Source: Candidatus Poribacteria bacterium
Lineage (GTDB): Bacteria; Poribacteria; WGA-4E; UBA9662
Reading direction: 5' to 3'
NCBI GenBank assembly: GCA_012963885.1
Contig: DTUY01000341.1
Location: 1 to 38,027 of the forward strand
Length of the DNA stretch: 38,027 bases
Positions within the stretch are counted from its first letter, which is position 1, and every line of letters begins with the position of its first letter. Position numbers and translations under genes: made by a program. Below, in pieces: positions 18,128 through 27,197 of this stretch. Below the pieces are notes generated by a model, which was not told where the DNA came from, made no database searches, and was given only the letters and a program-made list of their open reading frames with translations.

Positions 18128-21100
18128 TTGTTTGTCGATACTTTTTTTTTGTTAATCCAACCTGTCAGAGCACAGGAAAATGATTCTGGCTTGCCTCAAA
18201 AAATATCTCTCCTTGAGAAGAATGAAACGTTTGAAATTCAGGATTTAGCCAATCCAATTTTTCTGCGGTTCTCACCTGTATTTCTCCAATCAGAAACCAT
18301 TACCGTTAGTGACTTACAACTCATCGCTAATATCGATTACAAAATTGACTATAACGCGGGAACGATCACTTTTTTAAATCAGCGACTTATTCATCAAAAA
18401 GTCAACGTTCGCTACCAGTCGTTTCCATTCGCCATCAAGAGAATCTATAAACGAAATCTTTTTCCCCAACAAGACAAGATTGAAGAATCGAATCAAACCC
18501 AGGATGCCAAAGATAAGGTGCCAATATTAGGAGATGATGAACAACCAACTCTGCAAGTAGTAGGATCTCAAACATTTGGTATTTCTGTCGGGAGTGGTCG
18601 TTCTCTGACACAGAATCAGGAACTACGGATTAGCGTGAATGGTGAAGTGTCTAAGAACGTGAGCGTCATTGCCATGCTTTCTGATCAAGATCTGCCGATC
18701 CAACCAGAAGGAACAACAGAAAATATCCAGGACATCGATCAAAAACTCATCAGAATCACTAGCCCGAATGTAAACGCGACGTTTGGTGATTTCGTCGGAT
18801 CACTCGACAATTCGGACATTCAGTTTCCAATGGCGCTTGAGGGTGTATCAGTTGAAGGTAGCTTTGATTGGGGAACATTTCGACTTATACCCAGCGCGAT
18901 TCCGAAAGGTCAATCAGATAGCAAAACCATAAGAGGTGAAGAAGGAAGAAGCGAATATCGTATTGATGTCGATGGTCGATATGTGGTTGTCAAAGCTGGG
19001 AGTGAGATTGTTTGGCTGAACGGTAAGCGCATGCGGCGCGGTGAAAATAACGACTATTTTATTCGGGACTATGGGGATCCGATTATTGAGTTTACCAGCA
19101 AACACTTGATTACCAGCAACGATGTAGTTCGTGTTGATTTCGAGTATATTCAAGAAGATCTTATTTATCAAAGAACTCTTCAAGGTGTAAGTGGATCACT
19201 TGATTTCTTAGGAGATCAGGCAAAGTTCGGATTTTCTTACGCAGTTGAATCAGATCTTAACGATCCGGAAAATACATACGCAATGTTGACTGATCAGGAT
19301 ATGGCGAATCTTCGACGGAATATTTTGAATGTTGGTGAGAATAAAAAATCACTCATCGCTCCGCAACGGCATACAGTCTGGGGAATTGAAGCGCAAATCT
19401 CACCTGTTGATTATATGTTGATTAGTGGACAATTTGCACTGAGCGCAACAGATCAAAATACGTTTTCTCAAACGGATCGAAAGATCTTGGGAAAGTCTTG
19501 GAAACTAGTAGGCAATGCTTCAACTGAAAAACTTGATGTCAACCTGGATTTACGATTAACCGATGCGGGTTTTGTACCTGTTGGAGCCTCAAGCGAAAAT
19601 CGGAATCAGTTCCAGTATGAGGAATTGTATGCTGACCAAGAATTCGATAACCAGTATTTGATGGACGCCACCACTGCTCCAGTTGGGGATGAAAGGTTAG
19701 TAGACATCGATATACAGCTTCAACCCTTAAAATGGATTCAGTTTAGTTCTGGAATAGGGAGAACACGTAATATTGATTCGTCGGTTGTTAGCAATGGATC
19801 TTCTTATGCCGAACAGGATGCGGCCTTTATCAACTATGGTTTTTATCTCGACCCACCGAAACTGCCGAATTTACGGAATAACGCCCAGATCAATACCACG
19901 GAAATTGGAAGCCAAAGGCAATTTCGAAAAGAAAGAAATCAATGGAACCTATCGCAACGAGTTCATGAGTCGACACTAAGTAGTTCAATTGAGCAATTCG
20001 AGGCGATAGATCTAGATCTCAGTGATGGCTTAAATTTAAACCGAAAACGACATATTTCTAATGCTTTCATCAGTCTCGCAGAATTCAAATGGGTTACTGT
20101 AAATGCCAAATATAGTTGGGAAGAATCGCATGAAAAAGATGAACTGCTGGAAATTGACGGGGAAACACTCGGCTTTACAGACTGGAAATCGAGTACACAG
20201 GCCAAGACATGGACCATCGGGGTCTTTTCTCAACCTCGAAAGTGGGCTAACTTATCGAGCAACATTTCCCGCCGTGAATTCAAGGCAGCCCGTGGGAGAT
20301 TACCCAATTCAACCACACAATTAGCTGATATTGAGATGCGAATGTCCCCATTGAATCGTGCTATCGATCTGCAGATCAGCTACGAATTAGACAAAAAACT
20401 GGCCACCGAGCGACGTGAAATCTATACTAACATCAATCCCTATACTGGTCGGGAGATTCGTCCTGGAGAAGGCCACTATGTCAAAATCGATGACCTGCAT
20501 TATCGTGAAGATTATGAAAAAGGAAACTATATCAAATATATTCAGAATACCAATGATAAACCCGTTTCTGCCATTGACGCCAAAATACAGATTAGATTTC
20601 GACCGCGACAATGGAGAACAATGCGTGATCAACAGCTAAACTTTGGTCGTCGTTTCCTAAAGGCGATTAATGCCTTTGCTCGAATCAACCTTACTGAAGA
20701 ACAAGAAGATGCGGACTTAGTATCCCTGTACTTGTTGCAGAATCTGCAAACTGCTCGTACTATCTTTGGCCGAATGAATCAAAGGCTTCAAGTTGGTTTT
20801 TCACCATCACCGAAACTCAATGTTGATCTTGGTCACACAACCAATCAAATTCTGAATAAGCGAATTAATAATCGTGAACGGAAACGAAACAACAGTGATT
20901 GGGATCTCCGTTGTACTGTTAATCCCACGGTGAGATTCTCTATCAGTACCCGTTTCGAACGAAGGAAGGAGCATGAAAAATTCTCAGAGATTAGTGGTCT
21001 TGGTGACATCTCAGACCTGAATCAAGCAGAACATAATAGTGAGATAAATCTTCGCTACGAAATCAGTAGATCAATACGAATGGGCATAACTGGGATCTAT

Positions 21101-21427
21101 CAAAATACGACCGATTTCGAAGAACTTGATGATCAACCGGAAACACGAACACGAACAATTTCTATGGAAAATCGTCTAAGTTATTCAATCATCAACAGAG
21201 GAAGGCTCAACATCAATTATCGCTTGGCAAATGGGAAAAGTGAAGGAGGATTTCCATTTGCTAGATACAATTTCTATGAAGGAATTAGCCACGAAATTCG
21301 TGCCACGGCGGATTACAAAGTACGCAAAGTGACTGATTTACTTCTCCGTTTAAACTATCGACTTTTATCAACCAAACAACAAAAGCCAGAACATCGTTTA
21401 GAAATGGAGGTGGTTGCGGAATTGTAA
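18128..21427 (+). CDS. large predicted outer-membrane beta-barrel surface protein
   Basis: 1,099 aa. The N-terminal region has linker-like strands (DYKIDYNAGTITF; NDYFIRDYGDPIIEFTSKHL) followed by hundreds of residues of alternating beta-strands to a final strand ending in VVAEL, as in large barrels of Gram-negative phyla. The TTG at 18128 gives only a weak signal peptide (MFVDTFFLLIQPVRAQ). A far better one begins at ATG 18078 (MCKRQTLNLAGFIKSVN...) and enters this frame only if the T9 run at 18142-18150 held ten Ts. Function unknown; surface or secretion roles are inference. It directly follows the pseudogene. Confidence 0.8.
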   Translation: MFVDTFFLLIQPVRAQENDSGLPQKISLLEKNETFEIQDLANPIFLRFSPVFLQSETITVSDLQLIANIDYKIDYNAGTITFLNQRLIHQKVNVRYQSFPFAIKRIYKRNLFPQQDKIEESNQTQDAKDKVPILGDDEQPTLQVVGSQTFGISVGSGRSLTQNQELRISVNGEVSKNVSVIAMLSDQDLPIQPEGTTENIQDIDQKLIRITSPNVNATFGDFVGSLDNSDIQFPMALEGVSVEGSFDWGTFRLIPSAIPKGQSDSKTIRGEEGRSEYRIDVDGRYVVVKAGSEIVWLNGKRMRRGENNDYFIRDYGDPIIEFTSKHLITSNDVVRVDFEYIQEDLIYQRTLQGVSGSLDFLGDQAKFGFSYAVESDLNDPENTYAMLTDQDMANLRRNILNVGENKKSLIAPQRHTVWGIEAQISPVDYMLISGQFALSATDQNTFSQTDRKILGKSWKLVGNASTEKLDVNLDLRLTDAGFVPVGASSENRNQFQYEELYADQEFDNQYLMDATTAPVGDERLVDIDIQLQPLKWIQFSSGIGRTRNIDSSVVSNGSSYAEQDAAFINYGFYLDPPKLPNLRNNAQINTTEIGSQRQFRKERNQWNLSQRVHESTLSSSIEQFEAIDLDLSDGLNLNRKRHISNAFISLAEFKWVTVNAKYSWEESHEKDELLEIDGETLGFTDWKSSTQAKTWTIGVFSQPRKWANLSSNISRREFKAARGRLPNSTTQLADIEMRMSPLNRAIDLQISYELDKKLATERREIYTNINPYTGREIRPGEGHYVKIDDLHYREDYEKGNYIKYIQNTNDKPVSAIDAKIQIRFRPRQWRTMRDQQLNFGRRFLKAINAFARINLTEEQEDADLVSLYLLQNLQTARTIFGRMNQRLQVGFSPSPKLNVDLGHTTNQILNKRINNRERKRNNSDWDLRCTVNPTVRFSISTRFERRKEHEKFSEISGLGDISDLNQAEHNSEINLRYEISRSIRMGITGIYQNTTDFEELDDQPETRTRTISMENRLSYSIINRGRLNINYRLANGKSEGGFPFARYNFYEGISHEIRATADYKVRKVTDLLLRLNYRLLSTKQQKPEHRLEMEVVAEL
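18142..18150 (+). repeat. T9 homopolymer inside the signal-peptide coding region
   Basis: Nine Ts run from 18142 to 18150. Reading from ATG 18078, nine Ts lead to an immediate TAA after the tract; ten Ts would fuse the signal peptide MCKRQTLN... in frame to FFLLIQPVRAQEND and the 1,099-aa barrel. This is the layout of a phase-variable start or a one-base assembly error. Confidence 0.8.
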
Positions 21428-21515
21428 TTATCCTGTTTTGGTATTTCAGAAATCGTCGATTTTGCGAAGGGGCTTTGGTCTTCAACTTGCCAAGTAAGAT
21501 CGGTTAAATTTCAAT

Positions 21516-22262
21516 TTACCAATTATCAATTACCGCTTTTATGTTGCGGAAATTATCTATAATTGCATCTGCTACCAAGTTCTGGTTACCTGTCTTAAAT
21601 TCATTGTTATATTGTTTTTGCGCTCCATTAGCATATTGGATTGTCCTCATCCCGGCACTTTTGGCACCGCGAATATCTGTCTGCACCAAATCTCCGATAT
21701 GTACCGATTCAGAAGAGGCAACTCCTAGCTGTTGTAGTGTAAGGTGAAATATGGTTGGTTCGGGTTTTGAGTATCCCATTTCGTCTGAAAAGCCAAGTGC
21801 TGTGAAGTGTGAAATAATCTTATCTCGTGAAAGTAACCGACGTAAAAATCTGGCAGATGTCAATCCTGTATCTGATACGATTCCCAATCGATATTTTTCG
21901 GCCAGTCCAGGCAATTCAGTTTGAATGAAAGGCGCAAGTGTGGGTGCCGTTTCCAATGTTGCCATTCCCATTATTTCAGTGATTGTACGGGTTTTTTCTC
22001 CATTGAATGCAATTCCAAGAACTTTACCTACCTCAGAAATACAATCATCAATGGAAATAACAAGCCCTTCATACCAAAGTGACAGGCCAAAGTCATTTGC
22101 GATTTGGACCGATTGCTCAACATCTACCAGTCTAAGATTATGTCCAATTTCAGTAAGATATTTCCAGATTTTAAATGCTCGTAGTTCATCTCGTTTTATA
22201 TTTAATTCTTGACTGTCAATATATATCGTTTGCCAAAAATCAAAAGTAATTGCCTTAATCAA
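21516..22262 (-). CDS. HAD superfamily hydrolase (subfamily IA type)
   Basis: The only minus-strand gene. 248 aa from TTG 22262, chosen because AGAGGA lies 9 nt upstream; a TTG at 22298 would add 12 residues but has no ribosome binding site. The HAD motifs are FDFWQT (nucleophile D8; the usual second Asp is W, as in some DFW-type members), SDTG (motif II), KPEP (motif III lysine) and GDLVQTDIRGA (motif IV). A cap region lies between motifs I and II. Likely a phosphatase of unknown substrate. It converges on the barrel gene. Confidence 0.88.
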   Translation of the reverse strand: MIKAITFDFWQTIYIDSQELNIKRDELRAFKIWKYLTEIGHNLRLVDVEQSVQIANDFGLSLWYEGLVISIDDCISEVGKVLGIAFNGEKTRTITEIMGMATLETAPTLAPFIQTELPGLAEKYRLGIVSDTGLTSARFLRRLLSRDKIISHFTALGFSDEMGYSKPEPTIFHLTLQQLGVASSESVHIGDLVQTDIRGAKSAGMRTIQYANGAQKQYNNEFKTGNQNLVADAIIDNFRNIKAVIDNW

Positions 22263-22497
22263 AGTTGGAAATCCTCTATCTTTGAGGAATGAAGACAAGC
22301 AAAATAGAGCTTGATCTTAAGATTTGACGCAATTGTAGCATGGCTAGCAAATTTCCCCCATTATTATTAAGTGTTACTTCCTCTTTTGGACACATATCCT
22401 AAATCATTAGCAGTTTACTATTTTGGCGATTTATATGATATTATCAAGTAGATTAGTTGATTGGGGACTTGGATCTATATTCGTTGCCTTCGGATTT

Positions 22498-22540
22498 GAG
22501 CCAGGCGACTAAGCCCGAGGCTTAAACCACAAGTTGGCTC
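22498..22540 (+). promoter_or_regulatory. nested inverted repeat (two perfect 6-bp stems)
   Basis: The outer arms GAGCCA (22498-22503) and TGGCTC (22535-22540) are perfectly complementary. Inside, TAAGCC (22510-22515) and GGCTTA (22519-22524) form a stem around a 3-nt CGA loop. It lies about 75 nt upstream of the isomerase ATG. It could be an operator, a transcribed leader structure or a remnant; no T-run follows, so it is not a clear terminator. Confidence 0.5.
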
Positions 22541-22569
22541 GTTTTAGAGTTTAAATTAATTAAGGACAC

Positions 22570-22598
22570 TTGTTCAATTAGAGCACAATTAATATAAT
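22570..22598 (+). promoter_or_regulatory. possible sigma-70 promoter of the catabolic cluster
   Basis: A perfect -10 TATAAT at 22593-22598 lies 17 nt after TTGTTC (22570-22575), which matches the -35 consensus only in TTG. The start would fall near 22605, at the ribosome binding site, giving a very short leader. The AT-rich context makes a chance match possible. Confidence 0.35.
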
Positions 22599-22615
22599 TA
22601 TTAAAGGGGGAAACC

Positions 22616-23665
22616 ATGCCAAAAATGAAGGGGCCAGCCATCTTTCTCGCCCAGTTTATGCGCGATGAGGAACCGTACAACAACATGAAAAATATAGGAA
22701 AATGGGTTGCAGACTTAGGGTATAAAGGCGCTCAGATTCCGGCTTGGGATGAGCGTGTCATTGACCTTGACCAAGCCGCAGCATCCAAAACCTATTGTGA
22801 TGATTTTAAAGGCCTGCTTCAAGAAATGGGACTTGAGCCAACCGAGTTGGCAGGATACTTAGCGGGACAAGTCTTGGCTGTCCATCCAGCCTACGAGATC
22901 ATGTTTGAAGCTTTTCACCCTCCGGGCTTGAAGGGGAATGCCAGAACTGAATGGGCAACGGAGGAGTTAAAGAAAACCATCCGTGCCTCGGTCAATATGG
23001 GCACAGAAGTCATTCCCGTGTTGTCCGGTGGTTTTGCTTGGCAGATGGTTTATCCGTGGCCACAAAGACCAGAAGGAATCATCGAAGAAGCTTTCAGAGA
23101 ACTCGCTAAATGCTGGCGTCCCATCCTAGATTTAGCCAATGAACAAGGTAAAGTATTAGGGTATGAACTTCACCCTGGATCAGATGTTTACGATGGAGCC
23201 ACCTATGAAATGTTCCTTGATTATACGGATGATCATCCCGCAGCATGTCTGAATTATGATCCCAGCCACTTTCTGTTACAACAACTCGATTACTTGGATT
23301 TCATCAGGTTATATGGTGAACGTATTAAAGGGTTTCATGTCAAGGACGCAGAGTTTCGGCCGACCGGTCGTGTTGGTGTCTATGGAGGCTATCAACCTTG
23401 GTCTGGGCGAGCAGCAAGGTTTCGGTCCCTTGGAGACGGTCAAGTCGATTTTACCAGCGTGTTCACTTTACTGGCAGAAGCGGATTATACCAGTTGGGCA
23501 GTCTTAGAATGGGAATGTTGTATTAAAAGTCCCGAGCAAGGTGCAGCCGAAGGCGCACCTTTTATTGCTAAACATATTATTGAGACTGCAAGCGTAGCTT
23601 TCGATGACTTTGCGGGTGGTGAAACAAATGAGGAGCAGAACCGTCAGATTCTTGGCTTGAGTTAA
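22616..23665 (+). CDS. sugar phosphate isomerase/epimerase family protein (TIM barrel)
   Basis: 349 aa of the xylose-isomerase-like TIM-barrel superfamily. Probable metal ligands are E184 (GYELHPGSD), D215 (NYDPSH, with H218), H241 (HVKDAEF) and E298 or E300 in LEWEC. The ribosome binding site AAAGGGGG precedes ATG. It is next to a Gfo/Idh/MocA oxidoreductase, the usual pairing in pathways that oxidise and isomerise sugars, such as 3-keto-glycoside or inositol-type routes. The exact substrate cannot be read. Confidence 0.9.
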   Translation: MPKMKGPAIFLAQFMRDEEPYNNMKNIGKWVADLGYKGAQIPAWDERVIDLDQAAASKTYCDDFKGLLQEMGLEPTELAGYLAGQVLAVHPAYEIMFEAFHPPGLKGNARTEWATEELKKTIRASVNMGTEVIPVLSGGFAWQMVYPWPQRPEGIIEEAFRELAKCWRPILDLANEQGKVLGYELHPGSDVYDGATYEMFLDYTDDHPAACLNYDPSHFLLQQLDYLDFIRLYGERIKGFHVKDAEFRPTGRVGVYGGYQPWSGRAARFRSLGDGQVDFTSVFTLLAEADYTSWAVLEWECCIKSPEQGAAEGAPFIAKHIIETASVAFDDFAGGETNEEQNRQILGLS

Positions 23666-23736
23666 TCAATCCCAAATAGTACTTAACGGGGTTAGAAAAG
23701 AAAACCGGATAATTTGTATACTGAGGAGGGATAACA

Positions 23737-24897
23737 ATGGAATCTTGGAAACGTAAATTGCGCATGGGCATGGTTGGAGGAGGACAAGGAGCCTTTATCG
23801 GTGGCGTACACCGCATTGTTGCCACGCTTGATCAACAAATTGAGCTTGTTGCTGGCTGTTTCTCAAAAACACCTGAAAATACTCGTATTACTGGCCAACA
23901 GCTGTATCTTGATCCAGATCGCTGCTACGATACATATCAGGAAATGGCTATTACTGAGGCTAAACTTCCTGAAGATGAGCGGATTGACTTTGTTAGCATT
24001 GTGACGCCGAATGTTTCCCATTTCGCTATCGCCAAAGCCTTTCTGGAAGTGGGGTTTCATATTGTCTGCGATAAACCCATGGCATACAGCCTCAATGAAG
24101 CCGAAGCTATGGTTAAACTAGTAGGGGAATCAGGACTTGTGTTCGCGCTCACTCACAACTACACGGGACACCCACTTGTCAGGCATGCACGTCAACTGTT
24201 CCATTCAGGCGAAATGGGGAAGATTCGTAAAGTGTTAGTTGAGTATCTTCAAGATTTTCTAATGGTTCCACATGAGAAACTCGGTCAGAAGCAAGCCGCT
24301 TGGCGAGTTGATCCCAAACAATCAGGTATTGGTGGTACTTTAGGAGATGTCGGCACACATTGTATTAACCTGTTAGAGTACGTTACAGGAGATCCGGTCG
24401 CGGAAATCTGCGCAGATAAGAGCACGTTTTTACCTGATAGGCAACTTGATGAAGATGTCAATGCGCTCCTCCGCCTCAAAGGTGGTGGTAAAGGTATCTT
24501 AAGCATTAGTCAAGTTGCTACCGGAGAAGAGAATGGGTTAACGCTCCGGATCTATGCCGAAAAGGGAGCGATTAAATGGGCGCATGAAAATCCAAATTAT
24601 CTTGAGCTTTATCGTTACGGTGAGCCCAGACAAACGCTGACTCGTGCGCAGGGTTATCTCTCTGAATCGGCAGCGGACAGCACACGAATTCCACCAGGGC
24701 ATCCAGAAGGTTACCTAGAAGGCTTCGCCACTATTTACGTTGGTGTCGCTGAGGCCATTCGGCGACACATTGATGGCGATCCGATGAAGACGGAGGAATA
24801 CGGCTTTCCAACGGTTTACGATGGTCTGAGAGGCATGCAATTTATTTACAAGGCGGTTGAGTCTTGTAACAATGACTCGGCATGGGTAACCATGTAG
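23737..24897 (+). CDS. Gfo/Idh/MocA family oxidoreductase
   Basis: 386 aa. NAD(P) motif GGGQGAFIG is at residues 14-22, preceded by the short strand MGMV. K113 in CDKPMA is the conserved catalytic lysine (usually EKP). D204 and H208 in GDVGTHCINL are the other family catalytic residues. AGGAGGG is at good spacing before the ATG. It follows the isomerase by 71 nt. It likely acts as an NAD-dependent sugar or inositol dehydrogenase; the substrate is unassigned. Confidence 0.93.
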   Translation: MESWKRKLRMGMVGGGQGAFIGGVHRIVATLDQQIELVAGCFSKTPENTRITGQQLYLDPDRCYDTYQEMAITEAKLPEDERIDFVSIVTPNVSHFAIAKAFLEVGFHIVCDKPMAYSLNEAEAMVKLVGESGLVFALTHNYTGHPLVRHARQLFHSGEMGKIRKVLVEYLQDFLMVPHEKLGQKQAAWRVDPKQSGIGGTLGDVGTHCINLLEYVTGDPVAEICADKSTFLPDRQLDEDVNALLRLKGGGKGILSISQVATGEENGLTLRIYAEKGAIKWAHENPNYLELYRYGEPRQTLTRAQGYLSESAADSTRIPPGHPEGYLEGFATIYVGVAEAIRRHIDGDPMKTEEYGFPTVYDGLRGMQFIYKAVESCNNDSAWVTM

Positions 24898-24961
24898 GTT
24901 TATTCTGGTTATAACTATCTAGAAATTATCGTGTTTTCCGCTGAAATTGGGAGGCCTAATC

Positions 24962-26194
24962 ATGAATGGGAAGATCATCGCTGTATTAGCAACACTGGAT
25001 ACCAAGGGAACTGAAGCGGAGTATTTGCGTCAACAAATCGAAAAGTTAGGTGATACAGCGCTTGTCATTGATACAGGAGTGGTAGGCACACCGACGACTG
25101 AGGCCGACATCACTCGCCAGCAGGTAGCTCAAGCCGGTGGTACTTCTTTGGAAAAGCTACTTGAAAACCCTACACGGGAAGTTGCGGCACCAATTATGGC
25201 TGATGGTGCAACCCATCTTGTAACTGATCTAGTTACCCAAGATAAAGTGAGTGGTATTATAGCAATGGGAGGCACTCAGGGTACCACACTAGCTACTAAA
25301 GTTATGCGTGCTCTACCATACGGTTTTCCTAAGGTAATGGTATCCACAATGGCCTCCGGAAATGTTGCACATTGGGTAGACATCAAAGACATTACCATGA
25401 TGTTCTCGGTAACTGACATTCTCGGTCTCAATCCGGTCATGCGAAAGATACTGGCAAACGCCGCAGCGTCTATATGCGGCATGGCAAGTGTAGATGTGGA
25501 ACTTGAACAAGGGGACAGGCCGTTGGTAGCTGTGACTACAGTTGGGATAACAACCAAAGGGGCCATGAAAGCCGTTGAGGTTTTAGAAGCTGCAGGTTAT
25601 GAAACCATTGTATTTCACGCAGTTGGTTCAGGCGGCCGCGCCATGGAACAGATGATGAAGGAAGGTATTGTGGGTGCTGTGCTCGATTATGCAACCATTG
25701 AAGTGTCGAACGAGATGCACGATGCCTTACTAGCTGGAGGTACTGAGCGGCTAACAACCGCGGGCAAGCTAGGAATCCCACAAGTTATTTGCCCCGGCGC
25801 CATCGAAGTGCTGGTCTTCAACGAACCGAAAACAGTACCTGAGAAGTATAGAAACCGGACATTAATTCCCCATAGCCCTCAGATTACCGACGTCCGTTTG
25901 AATGCAGTGGAAATGGCTGAAGTTGGAAGAGAAGTGGCACGCCGGCTGAAGCATACCCAAAATGAAGCAATTTTCATGAATCCAATTGGCGGGTATGATA
26001 GCTATGCGGTTGAAGGTATGGGCTTCTACGATCCAGAAGCAGACGCGGCATTCATGGCTGAGTTGAAGGCAAATTTAACCAGTAACTTTCGGGTCATAGA
26101 TCGCGACACGCATATTGAAGATGCTGCATTTGCAACAGAGGCCTCTGAGTTATTGATATCCTTGATTGAAAAAAACGACAGGAATAAACTTTGA
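24962..26194 (+). CDS. Tm-1-like ATP-binding (UPF0261) domain protein
   Basis: 410 aa; ATG 24962 is 7 nt after GGGAGG, while the upstream TTG 24947 would put that site inside the gene. Family features are the N-terminal VLATLDTKGTEAEYLRQQI and the block AMGGTQGTTLATKVMRALP followed by VSTMASGNVAHWVDIKDI. The protein corresponds to the N-terminal part of the tomato Tm-1 resistance protein, whose bacterial counterparts have no settled function. The next gene encodes the other half of Tm-1. Its place among sugar genes suggests a metabolic role. Confidence 0.88.
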   Translation: MNGKIIAVLATLDTKGTEAEYLRQQIEKLGDTALVIDTGVVGTPTTEADITRQQVAQAGGTSLEKLLENPTREVAAPIMADGATHLVTDLVTQDKVSGIIAMGGTQGTTLATKVMRALPYGFPKVMVSTMASGNVAHWVDIKDITMMFSVTDILGLNPVMRKILANAAASICGMASVDVELEQGDRPLVAVTTVGITTKGAMKAVEVLEAAGYETIVFHAVGSGGRAMEQMMKEGIVGAVLDYATIEVSNEMHDALLAGGTERLTTAGKLGIPQVICPGAIEVLVFNEPKTVPEKYRNRTLIPHSPQITDVRLNAVEMAEVGREVARRLKHTQNEAIFMNPIGGYDSYAVEGMGFYDPEADAAFMAELKANLTSNFRVIDRDTHIEDAAFATEASELLISLIEKNDRNKL

Positions 26195-26273
26195 GCTCTA
26201 GTATTTGTTTTAAAAACTAGGTTGCTTTGAAACGTGCCAAGTCAGTTTAATGGAATAGCAGGAGGCGAATGAG

Positions 26274-27125
26274 ATGGCTAAACGGTATTCCCGCCAAGAA
26301 TTTCTCTCTCGTTTATGGACAGAAATTGAGCAAACCAGACCACTGGTTATGACGGGAGCTGGAAATGGTATCGCGGCTAAATTTATTGAGCGGGGCGGTG
26401 TGGATATCATCGGCGTCTATAACACGGGTTACTTTCGGATGCAGGGATACGGTTCACTCGCAGGAATGCTACCGATGGCCGATGCCAATGAGATAGTCTA
26501 TCGGATAGGACGACAGGAGATATTACCGCAGGTTAAACAAGTGCCTGTTATTGCTGGGCTGAACGGTGTAGATGTCTTGCGTGATATGCGACTCTTGATT
26601 GAAGACTGCAAGCGGATTGGGTTTTCGGGAGTGCATAATTTTCCAACGGTGTCATGGTTCGATGGTGAGTTTCGTCAGACGTTGGAAAATACTGGTCTCG
26701 GCTACCAGCATGAAATCGACATGCTCAAAATGGCACAGGACCTAGACATGTTGACTATCGGTTACGCTTTTAACAAAAAAGACACTGAGCAGTTGCTAGA
26801 AGCGGCTGTACCAGATATCTTCATATTTCACGCGGGGATTACACGAGGAGGAACAACTGGGTATGCAGAAGGACGATCGCTTGAAGAAATGGCAATGCGT
26901 AGCCAAGCACACTATGAAATTGCCAAGCAGCTTTGTCCAGACGCAATTCGGCTGGCACACGGTGCAGCTCTAGTCAGCCCTGAAGACGCACAATACATGC
27001 TTGATTGCACAGATTGCCACGGAGTACAGTTGGGATCTAGCATCGAACGCATAGCAATTGAGAGTCCCCTAGAGGAACGTGCAGCGTCTTTCAAGGCCGT
27101 GTGTTTTTCTGCAAATGCTAAATGA
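26274..27125 (+). CDS. phosphoenolpyruvate hydrolase-like TIM-barrel protein (Tm-1 C-terminal half)
   Basis: 283 aa. PF09370-type TIM barrel with PLVMTGAGNGIAAKFIERGG, VYNTGYFRMQGYGSLAG and the HNFPTVSWFDG segment, then FHAGITRGGTTGY. It is related to isocitrate lyase/PEP mutase-like folds. GGAGG precedes the ATG. The two-gene order here (ATP-binding half, then this barrel) matches the domain order of the fused plant Tm-1. Activity unproven. Confidence 0.88.
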   Translation: MAKRYSRQEFLSRLWTEIEQTRPLVMTGAGNGIAAKFIERGGVDIIGVYNTGYFRMQGYGSLAGMLPMADANEIVYRIGRQEILPQVKQVPVIAGLNGVDVLRDMRLLIEDCKRIGFSGVHNFPTVSWFDGEFRQTLENTGLGYQHEIDMLKMAQDLDMLTIGYAFNKKDTEQLLEAAVPDIFIFHAGITRGGTTGYAEGRSLEEMAMRSQAHYEIAKQLCPDAIRLAHGAALVSPEDAQYMLDCTDCHGVQLGSSIERIAIESPLEERAASFKAVCFSANAK

Positions 27126-27197
27126 ACGCTAATAAGACCGATTTTTCTATAAATTGTCTTAGTCGTAAACTGCCTATGTGCGTTGGAGAGAAAATTT

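Larger units (their letters stand above)
22263..22615 (+). other. intergenic region between divergent genes, with structured leader
   Basis: About 350 bp between the HAD gene start and the catabolic cluster. No gene seen. It holds the nested inverted repeat at 22498-22540 and the promoter-like pair at 22570-22598. The stretch 22299-22497 is AT-rich with no recognised motif. Confidence 0.55.
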
